A stretch of DNA of 64,000 nt, from positions 46,362,068 to 46,426,067 of the forward strand of contig CM072808.1 in the NCBI GenBank assembly GCA_037013495.1, written 5' to 3'. Position numbers and translations under genes: made by a program. The notes beneath the pieces were generated by a model. The model was not told the DNA's origin and did not search any database. It worked only from the letters and a program-made list of their open reading frames with translations. The DNA is from Hippophae tibetana. Taxonomy: Eukaryota; Streptophyta; Magnoliopsida; Rosales; Elaeagnaceae. Positions 9,997-23,238 of this stretch are shown piece after piece (position 1 is the stretch's first letter; every line of letters begins with the position of its first letter).

Positions 9997-12096
9997 TGAG
10001 GGTAGTTTTGTAAGGTTTAACTATCACCCCTAGTAATCCTTCTATCGAGAAGAAGTTCATTGTTATTCTTTAATTTTGCACTTTTCCAGTTCTTTTTTCT
10101 CACAAGCCGCACATGAACCAAAAAACACACACAAATGCAAAAAAATGAACATTTATTGAAACTTATAAAGTTGGTGCAAGTTATTAAATCAGATAAATAT
10201 AATTATATTTATTAAACCGTTTAAATTTCATTATAAAGAAAATATACGACGAAAATTCCTTAAATTTGATCATTTTGATCGTTTCATCCTTTAGGTTATA
10301 AAAAATATCATTTAACCCTTCAATTTTATAAAAAAAAATACAAATTAAAGATAAATTATATTATTTTAATAATTTTTATATTAAAATATTATTATTTTTA
10401 AATCAAATGATTAAGTACGATTAAAATACAAATATTTAATAATAGTATTGAGTGTAAAATAGTTAATACCATGTGTTATGAGAGGTTTTAATCAACAATA
10501 ACTATTAGGCTAACTCAGTTATGGTAAGTTAACACAAAAGTATTTAAGTTAATAAACAAACATCATTTAAACTCTTAATTATTTAAAAATGAAATAATTA
10601 AGGATATAAAATCTTACATTTAAAGATAAGTTTATTACTATAAGTAGTGATCATCAGTAGATATATTCTCTCATATAAATAGTTACCACTATTCAACGTT
10701 AAAACATAATTTTTTCTTCTTATAACTTAGATAACTTCTCATCTACACACTAAGATTTATACTCTCTTCTTATTCCTTTTTTTCTCACTACTTTGACTTA
10801 CTTAAACATCAAAAAGCTAAAAATCACAACATCCCAAGATTATCTAAGATTTTAATGGTGTGTTATTTGTTCTCAAGTACACAAGAAACGGATGTACATC
10901 CGATCATTGATGTTAACAAAAATCGATTTCAACAAATAATAAAGTTACAATTAAAATGAATAATTCACAAAATATTTGTTTTTAATATCTATTTTTTTAT
11001 TAAAAAATATATTTAAATAACTTTTTGTTTGAATTTTATTATTTATTATTTTTTCTTAAGATATTTAGTATTAAATTTTACTTTTATCCTTTTTAAATAC
11101 TCATATTTTAATCGCGTTAATTAATCGATAAAAAATAACAATATTTTAAATAAAACATTAATAAAATAATATAATTTATCTTTAAGTGACCATTATTACA
11201 AAATTAATAGATTAAATGATAATTTATAATCTAAGTGACTAAATAACACAAATGACATAATCTAAGATATTTCTATGACACCTCATCCTATATTACAATT
11301 AATATACGTAGTTATATAATATAATCGTATAAAATTAATAATAAATAATTTATATTTAAAATTAAATAATTTTCTTACGTATCAAAATAATTTCACTATA
11401 AAAATTTATTTAAGTCAATATTTATTTTATTTTCTTACATTTTAAAAATAAAAAAATACTAATTTTAATTTGAGAAGAAAGAAAAAATCAAGACCTATAA
11501 TTTTATTTTTGAAAATTTAGACACTCCTAAATTTACTAAAAAGGAAAAATTATCTTAGAGATCATTACAAATGTATTATTTGGATATTTTGTTACATAAT
11601 TTTTACAAAGAACGTGTAAATTACTAAATTTTTAAAATTAATACACTTTAATCACATAACTACATAATTATTGACTAAAATATTCTTTTTTATTATAAAA
11701 AATAGACACTTTAGTTACATAATTGTGAAGTTATATGATTAAAGTATCTCAATTTTAAAATTTTAAAAATCAAGTGACTTATTTGTTCCTTGTAAAAACT
11801 ACGTGATCAAAGTGACTTGTGTAATACGATTTAACTTCATAGTCACGCATTAAACATAAAAAAAAATTATACAATTACAATCTTTAATAAGGTGAACATA
11901 GGTGTAACAAAGATCCGCTACATCTAATGAATAAAACAATGGAAACTTATGTAATTGAGCCAAATGTATAAAAGTATTCACCAAATGCCAGTATAATTCA
12001 ACTACTGCAGTTAACGAGACTTGTCTCTCAAGAATGTCTTACAGCTTCCACACACATTATTTACCAACATAGGAGTAACAGAACTAAAGAGCATGC
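9997..12096. other. AT-rich intergenic DNA downstream of the aldo-keto reductase gene
   Basis: No gene recognised. The sequence is A+T-rich with stops in all frames. The stretch next to 12096 probably includes the 3' UTR of the minus-strand reductase gene. Confidence 0.6.
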
Positions 12097-15000
12097 TTAA
12101 GCATAGAGATCTACGCCCCAAAACTTGGCAGGTTGGTTTGTCCTATACTTTCTGTCCAAAATTTTGATCAGGTTCATGTCATCCTTAGTAAGCTCAAAGT
12201 CAAACACTTGAAAATTCTCTTTCAACCTCTCAAGTTTTGATGTCTTTGGAATGACAATTGTGTTTCTTTGAATACCCCATCGGAGAACCACCTGGGCTAC
12301 AGTCTTTCCATATTTCTCGGCAAGACCCTGAAACATGAGTGAGAAGACAAATTATAGCAATGAGTATGTTTGTTTATACTGTTGAGACCAGTAAAAGAGC
12401 TTTTGAATCCCTTTTTTATTACCAAAGGTGCTTTCACAACTCAGAAAGCACATTTTATGCTTACAAACATAGCCAAAAGAGATCATCCTTGCCTACTGAC
12501 TAGGCAAGTTAGCAACTAATAAATTATATTGACGGTTGAAAGTACCATATACCTTGAGAGCTGGATCATCCAAACATGACACTGTACCAAACAACTCGGT
12601 GTTGGCTGCAGCACCTCCAAGGGGAGTGTGGGCTGTGACAACAATCCCATGCTTCTGACAAAACTTAACAAGAGAATCACGTTGGAAGTAAGGGTGAGTT
12701 TCTATCTGATTCACAGCTGGCTTGATTTTTGAGTAAGCTAAGCAATCCCTTGTTAAGAAGATGTCATAGTTGCTGCAAACAGAAGAGGGTATACGAATAT
12801 CAGGAAAGAGAGGATAAATCGAATTGAGGCCCAAAATTGCATGTTTTCACTATATACATAGGTTTTACATAGGTTATGTGATACTGTAACAGATTGTATC
12901 CAAAATATAGGGACATTTTCAACCTAATCTCTAAAAATCTGCAATCTAGAGTCCGAACTGGATAAATCCTTCCATATGCTAGGGCTTTTTATTAATTAGT
13001 TTAAGTTGAAACCTCAAAAAAAAAAACCAAAAATTTTCAGACATTTTACCAAGAGCACAAGTTCGAGGTAGCAGCATTGGAAAACTTTAATTTCAACACA
13101 ACTCAAAGGTCAGATGACAATAAAATGTTCGGACTTGGATTGAGGTTGAAGCATTCTTGTGAGAGAAAGATTTGAGAAAGCTAAAATTATACAGAGATAC
13201 ATATTGAATAAATGAGTATAGATGGAACTAGGTATGAATTGATGAATACCAACGGGTAGCAAAGTGGTATTAGTACAGTTTGTGGTGTACTAAAGAATAA
13301 TGGACGTAACTTAAGTAGTGCCCACCATGACTGTTGGAACATCAAGCATATATAGCTTTCAGTGTTGACACAAACAATTTCCTTCAAACAAAAAGAACCT
13401 CACAGCAAAGATGCAATCATGCAAGTAGGGGTGGCAAGTGGCAACTCTGTCCTATTTTTGTGTTTATTGACACGTTGAAAATTTGAGGTAACTATTTTGG
13501 TCATGTTTTTTATTTGTAATTGTAAGGAATAATAAGAGTTGTGAATGTACAAAATAGTTAGGACTATTTCTTGTTAAAAGAAATTCAGTGTCATAATCCC
13601 GTTAACTGCCAGTAATTGCCACACCTAGATGCAAGCATACATATTTATGCATAAATGGCATAACAAAAGTAGAGCAAGACTAGAAAGAAGCACTCTCCTA
13701 TATGAGGAACCTTTTATAGACCGAATACAAATAATTATATGCAGAAATCAAAAGAGTTAAATACATTAATCTGTACAGAGGTTTAATGCTACATAACATG
13801 AAATAAATTGATTTAAATGAAATATTTTATAAAGAGAGAGTAAAGATACATATCATATGGAAATAGATCAGAATGTATATAGAAATCACAATGTTACCTC
13901 ACCTGATTCCAATGCTGCGAACTAGTCCCATGGAAACCAGATCTTCCATAGCATGCCAAGTAGTTTCCAAAGAAATGGTTGTGTCTATCTCCAGCACCCC
14001 ATCTTCATCTAAAGCACTGTCAGTTGTACCAACACCTTCATGTATGCACAAAAAAAAAGATAAGAGAGATATTCAACATTAAGGATGATTAAGTGAGCTC
14101 AATATGAATTTCATAGTAGAATTTAGAATTCCATAAAGCAAGGGAAGGAAACTGGAGAGGAGCAACCAAATTACAATGCAACAAAACAAGTACATGGTTC
14201 GGGAGAAAACGGCTCTAAAGTTTCTGGTCCCAAATTGCACAGCACAAATTACCCTATGCTGACTAAGTTATAAAAATGGAGAAAAAGATTAGGGAAGCAA
14301 CCAGTATGCTTTGTGGCGACAGGGAAATGGACAAGGTACAAGTCCAGATATTCTAACTGAAGCTTCTTCAAGCTGTCTTTACAGGCCTCAGCTACATGTC
14401 CATGATCTGAATTCCAAAGCTGTAATTAGGATAAAAAAAGATTCATAGTCACAACATTGATGAATATGCAAAGTCAGCCAAAGCATTTGAAAATATTCTA
14501 ATAAGGAAATCAAACTGGCCTTGGTGGTAATGAAGAGATCCTCTCTTTTAACAAGTCCAGTCTGAAATGCTTCTTTAAGTGCTTCCCCAACATCTGCTTC
14601 ATTCTTGTAGTCGGCTGGAATGAGAGAGACATGTTAAATAGAATCCTCAAGTCTTGTACAAGTCAAAATTTTGCAAATTAAGTGGATGTGATCTAATGTT
14701 ATTTTTATATGTTATTTGTGTACGTTAAGGGAACGAAACTTATAACAGTAAAGGGAAAAAGGAATAAGAAGTCTTACCTAGCTAGCTACCTTAAAGACAT
14801 ATTGCCCCTAGATATTCAATTGTTAACTGAACAACTATGCGGCTATCTTACCTTCGTTCTTCATATTTCGTAAAGTATCCGTGTCTAAGTGACATGATAT
14901 ATGGACATGGGTGTGGGTACTTGGACACTCTAATTTGTGTAAATTTAGGAAAAAAACAAAAAATTAACGTGTCCGACACCTGGATATGTATCTAAAATTT

Positions 15001-15879
15001 ACAAATCTCGGTGTCTTAAAAGAATCCGAATAACATATCTATGAGATAGAGTTAATCCCTCCTTCCATTTTTTCTAAAATTTATTTATGCCGTAAAGTTT
15101 GGTATTCTTAGCTTTTATTTTAAATAATTGTAATCATTGTTCAGTACATATTATATTGATTTTATTTCTTGTCATTGATCATAAATTATTGTTTGATTTC
15201 AAATTGAAAACGAAATTTTTTTATTATTAGATTCCCTATATAATAATATTAATAATAACAACAATAATAATAAAACGGTTATAGAATTATTAAAACTTGT
15301 GCAATTAAATTATTATTTGAATTGTCAATTATGCCTCCACTTGATCAAAATTAGTGTTATCCTATTGTAAAAATAATTGGTTGGTCTCCCTCTCTCACAC
15401 ACAACCCAGCAGAAAGATGATGCCTTCTAACCAGAGGAATCAAGTTTCAAAGGGGTTGTCAAAGTAATTGAAAATTAAATACTCAGAGTCCTAAATGAAG
15501 TATTCAAATAAATTCATAATTAAAATTTATCAAACCAAAATTAGATCGAACTAAAAAGGTCAATACTCTACTAAATACTCGTGATTCACTAGTACTCTGA
15601 TCATAAAATTCACTTCTAATCCGTTTTAAGTAATATATGTTCGAATCACAACGACTACCATTTGATTTTAAAAAAAAAAAAAACTAAATACTCTTAATGC
15701 CAAAACGAAATGGAAATGATATTCAAAAAAAAATACGAAGAAGTACCGGCACAATCGAAATGGCGATAACCAATCTGGATGGCATTGATGACAAGATCCC
15801 TAATTTCCTTTCCTTCCATACGCCAAACACCCAAACCCACAAGTGGCATCTTCGAACCATTCTTTAGTGCTATTTCCAT
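12097..15879 (-). CDS. S6PDH: NADPH-dependent aldo-keto reductase, sorbitol-6-phosphate dehydrogenase / aldose-6-phosphate reductase type
   Basis: Cytosolic AKR-superfamily reductase; relatives reduce aldose 6-phosphates with NADPH. Six exons fit one frame: 15747-15879, 14520-14614, 14302-14419, 13903-14035, 12553-12772 and 12097-12327, giving 309 aa, close to the roughly 310 aa usual for the family. Seen in order: N-terminal strand (MPLVGLGVWRM); the catalytic tetrad as Asp in RHFDCA, Tyr in ADYKNEADVG, Lys in FITTKLWNSDHG and His in LYLVHFPVA; GISNYD; the KPAVNQIETHPYFQ strand; VLRWGIQRNTIVIPKTSK, which contacts the NADP phosphate; and the C-terminus WGVDLYA. Intron 2 has no GT donor at the position the frame demands; it reads AAG|GCCAGT, so it is best taken as a GC-AG intron. 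No disabling change was seen. Substrate assignment rests on family resemblance. Confidence 0.92.
13438..13625. mobile_element. MITE-like element in intron 4 of the aldo-keto reductase gene
   Basis: A stretch of about 188 bp begins GGGGTGGCAAGTGGCA and ends with the roughly complementary TGCCAGTAATTGCCACACC. TA lies on both sides (AAGTA|GGGG and CACC|TAGA), compatible with a TA target. It has no ORF. It could equally be a chance inverted repeat; the assignment is tentative. Confidence 0.4.
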
Positions 15880-16406
15880 TTTATCTGAATCTCTCTTCTC
15901 TTCTGTCGTGTCCTCCTAGTTCTAGTCACAGCTTACAAGGAAGTAGAACAAACCGTGTGGTTTACAAAGCTTATGATATATGATATAGTCCATCTACTTT
16001 CTTTGTTGGGCTTTTCTATTATGGGCCTTTTCTATTGCTCTTCTTTTTTTTCTTTCTAAAAATGGCCAATTTTCTATTGGGCTTGTAATTTTTCTCTTTT
16101 ATTTCTTCATAAAACTATTAAGTTAATCCACATGTCATCCGAGTTATTCCTCCTATAAACTAGATAGATTAATTTGAGAAAATTTATTATATAATATATT
16201 ATATATCCTCATTATGTTAGTTATTAATCCGTTCTTATTTTTAAATTTTTTATTTATTTTTTTATAAAATTAAAAAATCAAAATAACTTTACTTGTTTTA
16301 TTCGAGATTCTTAACTCACACGTGGGGATAGTTTTAGTAGCACTCAAAATCAAAATTTGATTTGTTTTGATACTTTCTTCTTTCTTTTGTTCTTTTTTCT
16401 TTTTTT

Positions 16407-16445
<39 letters not shown>

Positions 16446-18880
16446 TTGGGGTCCACAATATAACTTTTTTGAAAAATGAGTTTCACATCCGCCCATAAAC
16501 GGCCTCCCCTAGTATACGACACTCTTGCTTTTAAATTATTCACTTTTTTTATTAGAAAAAATAATACTTTTTTTTTAATATATTCTTGTATGCGAATTTT
16601 TTTTAAAATTTATATAAAATAACCTCTTTAAATTTATAATAATAAAAATAATATTAATACGAGTTTATAAAAATTTATAAATACAACTTACTTGTAATAT
16701 TTATATGTTTATAAACTTTAAATATATTATACATTACTTTTTAGAATAGAATAAACACACACTATAAATATATGAGTTTCAAGAAATTCAAAAGTATAAA
16801 ATCAGATTTTCCACTTTACAATGTAATAATTTTAAGTATATAATTAGGGGAGTTTTGTTCTCTCGATCCCTTGGTATAATTAGATTTCATCGATTAGACA
16901 TTCTTCCAATATCCACGGATTATACATTAAATAAATAAATCTCCAAAAGATAGCGATAAGCATTAGAATAATGCATGCAAACAAGGTGGATCAGGGTGGT
17001 TGTGAAGTATACTGTCCCCCTAAGGAATTTTTTTATAAGTGGTTTAAATTTGAGATTTAACATATGTATTTTTTATTTTTGATTATTAATGAGATTATTC
17101 ATTTATTTGAAAGAAAAAAAAAACATATAAATTCATTTTTTAATTGGTATCAAATTTCCTAATTCAATTGAAAGATAAATTATGCTACCAAATTAAGGAA
17201 GAATTAGCATAACACTATCAATGCATCTTGTTACGAATCAAAGCTTATGGCCAAGTATATTTAATATATATATATATTCCAACAATTTATTATTATTATT
17301 TATTTTTATTTCTTTGGGGGGGGGGTCTCGACAGTAAGAAGTTATTGAGGCCAAGAGTGTGAAGTAGATGCCGTTTTGGCTTTCATTGGCTGGCTTCCTC
17401 GATGGTTCTTCTGTGTGGACAGCATATATATGCATTATTAATCAATCAAGTTTGATATATATATATCTACGTCTTGGTTATATATATATACTTGATCATT
17501 GGTGTCCCAATTCTACAGAGAATTTGATGTTCTAGTGAATAAAGATGTAAATAAATTGGATTTTAACATGCATATGCATGCCATCCAATAATATCCTATT
17601 AATTAATATTCTTAAAATCAAATTCCCATTACCAGAGGCCGAAACTAAAGAACCAACTGTACATATTCCATGATTTTAATCAAATTTATATTCTTCACTA
17701 TGAAAACCAAATTATCACTAATGATTAATGATATTTGTAATCTATTAATAAGCTTATAATTGAGTAAATATCACTAATGGGTTCATTCGACTTTGATCTC
17801 TCAAACAAAACAATTTGTTTCTGATAAAGTCTCCAAAATACGAGTGCATTTCCTGAAATTTGTGTTTTCACATCTCTTCCTCTCCATCCTTTAAAAATAT
17901 TATTAAAATTCTCTTCAAGTTATTGCAACTTTAACTATAAATAACAGTGGACCGTACATTTTAGATTGTCTTTGAATTCATTTCATAAAAAAATGAAAAT
18001 TTTTGATTCTATTAATTGTCTCCAAAAATGGTTTTTCTTTAGGTTCAAGTGTAATAGTATACTCTCTTATTACTTCATTCTTTTCTGAATTGACACATTT
18101 TATAATGATTTGAAATATTTTTAGTTTTTTTTTTTTATATATATATTTGTTTTCCTAAACTAACATCAATTTATTCATAAACAAAAACAAAAATTAACTA
18201 CAATTTTTGAAGATTAAGTTGCTAATAATTTCTTCGAAATTTTCTATTAGATTTCTATTATTAGTCAAAATAATAAGATTAATTATTCTTATAACAGTTT
18301 TCATTATTTAAAAAATCAATTAAATTCGGATACATAACACACACAAAAATGAAAATATAAAATCAATTTCTAATTATATTGAATCATGATCATGCACTTT
18401 CCCAACATACAAATACATTTGAAATTTTTCCATCATTTTCAATAAATACATCACTTATTATACACACATTTATCTCTAAATTCTTGATAATTAAATTTTC
18501 AAAAATTAGTGTTTTCTAACTTTCAAAAATACCACTTGTTTTTTAATTAAAAAACCATTTTTTTAATTTTTATTTCACAAAAACTGTTTTTTATTATTAA
18601 AAAATATTTTTATTTAATTTATTAACTTTTCTACTCCTTATAATTATTATATAATTTATTATTTGTATACCATTACATTTAAAATAAAAAATTTCCAACA
18701 ATCTAACAAATTTTTTTATTACTTTCCAACTATTTTTTTATTACTTTTTAATAGAAAATAACTATTTAATTTTTAAAAAAATCATATTTTCTTCAAAACA
18801 ATTATAACATTTTTTTAATTATTCAAAAAAAAATTAATTTAATTTCTCAACTATATAATTAAAGAATAAAATAATAATAT
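15880..18880. other. gene-poor AT-rich DNA upstream of the aldo-keto reductase gene
   Basis: Contains the presumed promoter of the minus-strand reductase gene (near 15880-16100, not dissectable by eye), an AT microsatellite (16410-16442) and a run of ten G at 17316-17325. No coding region recognised. Confidence 0.55.
16410..16442. repeat. (AT)n microsatellite
   Basis: About 16 uninterrupted AT units following a pyrimidine-rich tract. Confidence 0.95.
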
Positions 18881-18883
18881 ATC

Positions 18884-19221
18884 AAGATTTACTTTTATAG
18901 ACTATGAAGAAGAAACATCTAACAAAGAAGAAGTTAAAAAACTAAAATACGAAATTCAAGTAACGAAAACATTAGTTCATGATTACATATTAGAAAGATA
19001 ATAATATTTAAAGAAAAATTAAAAAATATAAAGTTAGAAATAGATGAAAGCCTAGTAGGCATAACAAAAAATCAAACAACATTAATGAAAAGCTTTGAGA
19101 TTTCTAACGAAGTAAATTAATTTAATTTTAAAATCAAACACGAAATAACAAAAGGTATAATCAAAACACACAAAAAATTATTAAAAGAAATGAATAAATG
19201 TGATTATAATAAATTACAATA
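18884..19221 (+). pseudogene. decayed coding-like stretch of unknown origin
   Basis: Read in pieces on the plus strand, this segment gives Glu/Lys-rich, coiled-coil-like peptides, for example YEEETSNKEEVKKLKYE, KLEIDESLVGITKNQTTLM and KIKHEITKGIIKTHKKLL, separated by stops and at least one frame change. The composition is more protein-like than the surrounding AT-rich DNA and suggests an old, inactivated gene or element ORF. I cannot name the family. It sits just left of a dispersed repeat (19262-19940) and may be part of the same element. Confidence 0.35.
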
Positions 19222-19261
19222 AGATATACATATTAAATTTATCATAATTATATTAAATTTA

Positions 19262-19940
19262 AATTTAAATTTAAAAATAAATATTACATCTATATAATAC
19301 TTACATAATTATTTAAGCATACTTCTTATTATTTTGATTTTTTAGTTGTAAATAAAAATAATAATTTTTTATAGATATGCACCAGTTTTAAATTTAATGT
19401 TGTGTATATCAAACTTTATATATTATAATAATTCATAAATAAATTTCCACATCAATCCAACCTTATTCAATTGAAAAAATGTTGATATGCTCTTATACAT
19501 ATTGATTATATTATCGAATCAAATTCTTATTGAAAATCTTCATAAAGAAAATCTTCATAAAGAATTGATTTGAAGATTTTTAATCCGAATCGAATCATAT
19601 TTGAATTTGTAAAAAACAAATATTTTTGATCTGTTACTCACCCATAATCTTTATCGTATATTTTTAAAGCCATTTTGTATTTTTTATAACTCAATATTAG
19701 GTTTTTTATTTTAATAATACCCTATTTAACAAATATATATATATATATATATGTGTGTGTAAATCTATATATTTTTAAAGTAATATACTAATAAGAATGG
19801 GTATTTTAATTGCAACCAATTGAAAATGTGATTAACAACATAAATTTGAAATTATTTTTTTTCTAAAATAATTATAATTAATAAGACATGAGACATTTAT
19901 AGTTATTACAATATCGAAAGTGTAATTAATCAAAATCAAA
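19262..19940 (+). repeat. dispersed repeat of about 0.65 kb, copy 1
   Basis: This block recurs inverted at about 32520-33140. Shared landmarks include ATTACATCTATATAATA, TTTAAGCATACTTCTTATTA, TATGCACCA, ACTCACCCATAATCTTTATC and GAGACAT...ATAGTTATTAC, all in the same order. Both copies carry an AT microsatellite at the same internal place (19733-19752 here). No ORF. It is probably a non-autonomous mobile element or LTR remnant. Confidence 0.75.
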
Positions 19941-21275
19941 TATATATATTTAAATAAAGTGAGTCGTTCAAACTTTTATAGGTTGTTTACAATAGACATT
20001 TGATATCAACAATTGTTAGAGATGGGTTGGATGTGATATTGATATCATTTTATTGAAATAATAAAATAATGATATTTATATCATATAATTTATTATAAAA
20101 TTATGAATTTAATGATAAATAGTTACTTGTTATAGAAAGTTAATCAATTTGTAAAGAATAAATATTTTATTGTCAAAAATTACTAGTAGCATTTATTTTT
20201 AATTGTAATATGAATTATCTAAATTTCTATAATGATAAATTTATCATTATTTAAATCTTAATTAATATTATAAATCTATAGTTAGTGGTACATCGGTGGT
20301 TTAAAAAAAATTAAAATTTCGTGGTACACCTTCACCATTTTTGTCTATTATTTGACTTCTACAATATTATAACTTACTTAAATATACTACCTTGTATAAA
20401 AAAAAAATTACATAACACCGCAACTAACACTTAAACTTACCTTCTTTTATGGAGCACAATATATATATTTTTTATGAGATTATGAAATTACAGTTACATC
20501 CTTTATATATTTTTATTTCATTATATACAAACTAAATTATATTTAAATAAATTTTATTTTTATTAGAATAATATCACAAGTATATCATTTATCTTCTGTA
20601 ATATATTTACTCATATATAAATCGAATTACATATAATTTTTTTTCTTTTTTGATTAATAACTACATAAATTTTGTTTATATTACAAAAAAAGAAAGATAA
20701 TATTCATAATTTTAATGTTCACAATTAAAATTTAAATCTCGTTATTATATGTCATAAGTATAAATTTATCTATTATAACAAACATATACATCTTATCAAA
20801 TGTATATAAAAACTAAGGTAGATGTAGTTAGATTTTAAACGTTTTTGACCTAAAATGTTAACCGATATATATTGATTTGTTAAATCAAAAACCAAAATCG
20901 ATCTATAAAATATCGATTAAAAAATATTTGATAAATTTATTTACGTTGATTTGATAGGTTCGATTGATAGTTTAGATTTACTTAATATGTAAGTGAATTT
21001 CAATAATTTTATTTTATGTTAATGTTAATTTAATAAATAATATTTATTATTTAATCAATAATTAAATTAAAAAATTATATATAAATATTTAAATTGTAAT
21101 TGTGCATCAATATTCGAGCAAATAATAACTTTTAAAAATAAATAAATTGTTAAAAATAAAAAAACTTAATTTTTTATTAATTATAAGATTTTTTTTTTAA
21201 AATGAACATAAAAAAGAATAATATAAGTTATTTCACTTCTTAAATTACATAAAAAAGTAATTAAAATTATATGAT

Positions 21276-21316
<41 letters not shown>

Positions 21317-22960
21317 TTAAAAATAAATATGTATATTAATAATAAATGGATCGGTTTTATTAAGTGCGAACTTATAAACTTTATCATCTTAAATGGCCCA
21401 ACAAACGTAGATTTTTGTATTTTTAAACCTGTAAAATATAAAATTAGGTTTGATTCGATTTCCCTGCATTTAAGCTGTACACGTCTACTTATATAAAGCA
21501 AGTCTACATGTGCCTAGGAACCTAATTTTTTGATGTAATTTCTTCTAAGTAAATTTATCGTGCAGAGCATACTTCATTATAAAAGGTCTTCCTTTTTACC
21601 AAAAAAGTAAAAAATAATATATATATATATATATATATATAAAGAAAGAAAAAGAAACACTCCCTCTACAACCTTTCCTTTCCCTTTCCTTTAAGGCTTT
21701 GAGAGTTGTCGAACGAGTGGGTAGTGTTGGATTCGAATCGATTCATTTATGACATGATCAGTAAAATCTTGACACAAACTCAACTTGTTGTATATTATTG
21801 ATGTGTATTTTTATTTTTAAGAAATTACCCTTGATTTAATTCGTGTTAACTCATTGTATATATTAAACATATCGAATAATAGCATATATCATAATATATT
21901 TATATAATTAAATTAAATTCTAGATTAATTTAATATTATTTTAAATGGATTAAACTAACCTACTATTCATGGTGGTTAGGTAGCTCATCTCAAAAATTGT
22001 ATTCTCTAATTCCTTCAAACCTTAAAATTTAATTTAAATTTAAATTTAAATTTTATTTTTATTTAGAGTGTTAATATATCACAAATTATCAAAAATGTAA
22101 TATAATATTATTATAATTATCAACAATATTATATTATAAATATTTCGACGACTTTTCTTTTGTTTGTGGCACCCTTTCAACGAAGCACGTGACATATCAC
22201 TAACTCTTTCAGATTATTTTATACATATAATCGAATCTAATAATTGTATTTCTTCTAATCACGTGTCTCAGTATTCATATGAGAATTTCTTCTACGCGCC
22301 TCTCAAGTCTATTTAAGAATACTAGTAAAATTTATTACACCCAAACCCCAATTTTGACCACGAATATGTCTTGAGTATGTAGTCAACAAAATGTGCCCCT
22401 TCTTCTCAAGAGTAGATGCCATAGAAAAAGAACCACCCATCCATTATAAATGGTCAAGGGTCAAATTCTTTAGCATAAACAACGGACACCATACCATATA
22501 CCAGGTTAAAACTCTTATCAACAATTTCAATAATAACCAGTCAAAACTCAAATCAATTTTGTTCTCAATACTAACGTTGAATCAAAATCACAAGTTTAAT
22601 TTTTTACTAGAAAATGTTTTCCTAACAACTCTAGAAAAACAACAATTCAGAATAGTATTTTACTCTTTTACATAACAAGCATCATTCTTCCCTCCCTTTT
22701 GTAGGTAGGTAACGACTATGCTAAAACGAAGCAGTCAGCATAAACTCAATAATCAAACAATACAAAGTATCCTCCATTTTTATAAAAAAAAAAATGGCAT
22801 TAGTAATCAATTCAAAAGAGTAAAAGCACATCAATACCATGCTCTTGCTACTAACTACAAAAGCCTCAACAAACAACTTTTATATCATTTTTTAGCTCAA
22901 AAAATAACAAAAAGGAGAACCACCCAAACAAGGGATATTTAGGATAAAAGACTTGAAATA
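19941..22960. other. AT-rich intergenic DNA with microsatellites, downstream of arginine decarboxylase
   Basis: No gene recognised. AT microsatellites lie at about 21280-21310 and 21619-21641. The stretch 22320-22960 is less AT-rich but every short ORF in it lacks recognisable similarity. The last few hundred bases may include the 3' UTR of the decarboxylase gene. Confidence 0.5.
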
Positions 22961-23238
22961 TGAATAATAAAAGTTTTACTAAGAGACATAGAGATGATAA
23001 AGAGGGAATTAAAAGATCCCGAATTTACAAAAGCCTAGATTCGGTGACCCATCAATTCCACTCTTGAAGTCCTGTTGTTTACATCCTTTACTCTTGCATC
23101 AAAATTAAAAAGGACATTAACTAAGATAATTGAGATTCATAAAATTGACCAACGACGACCCTAAGGCAACAACAAACTAACCACACACCGATCATTCAAA
23201 ACGGAAATGGTAATGAGCAAACAGAATAAAAGAAATCC

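Noticed and set aside
22391..22942. Two short plus-strand ORFs (94 and 74 codons) downstream of ADC
   Set aside because: Low-complexity, Asn/Lys/Gln-rich translations without domain or splice support.
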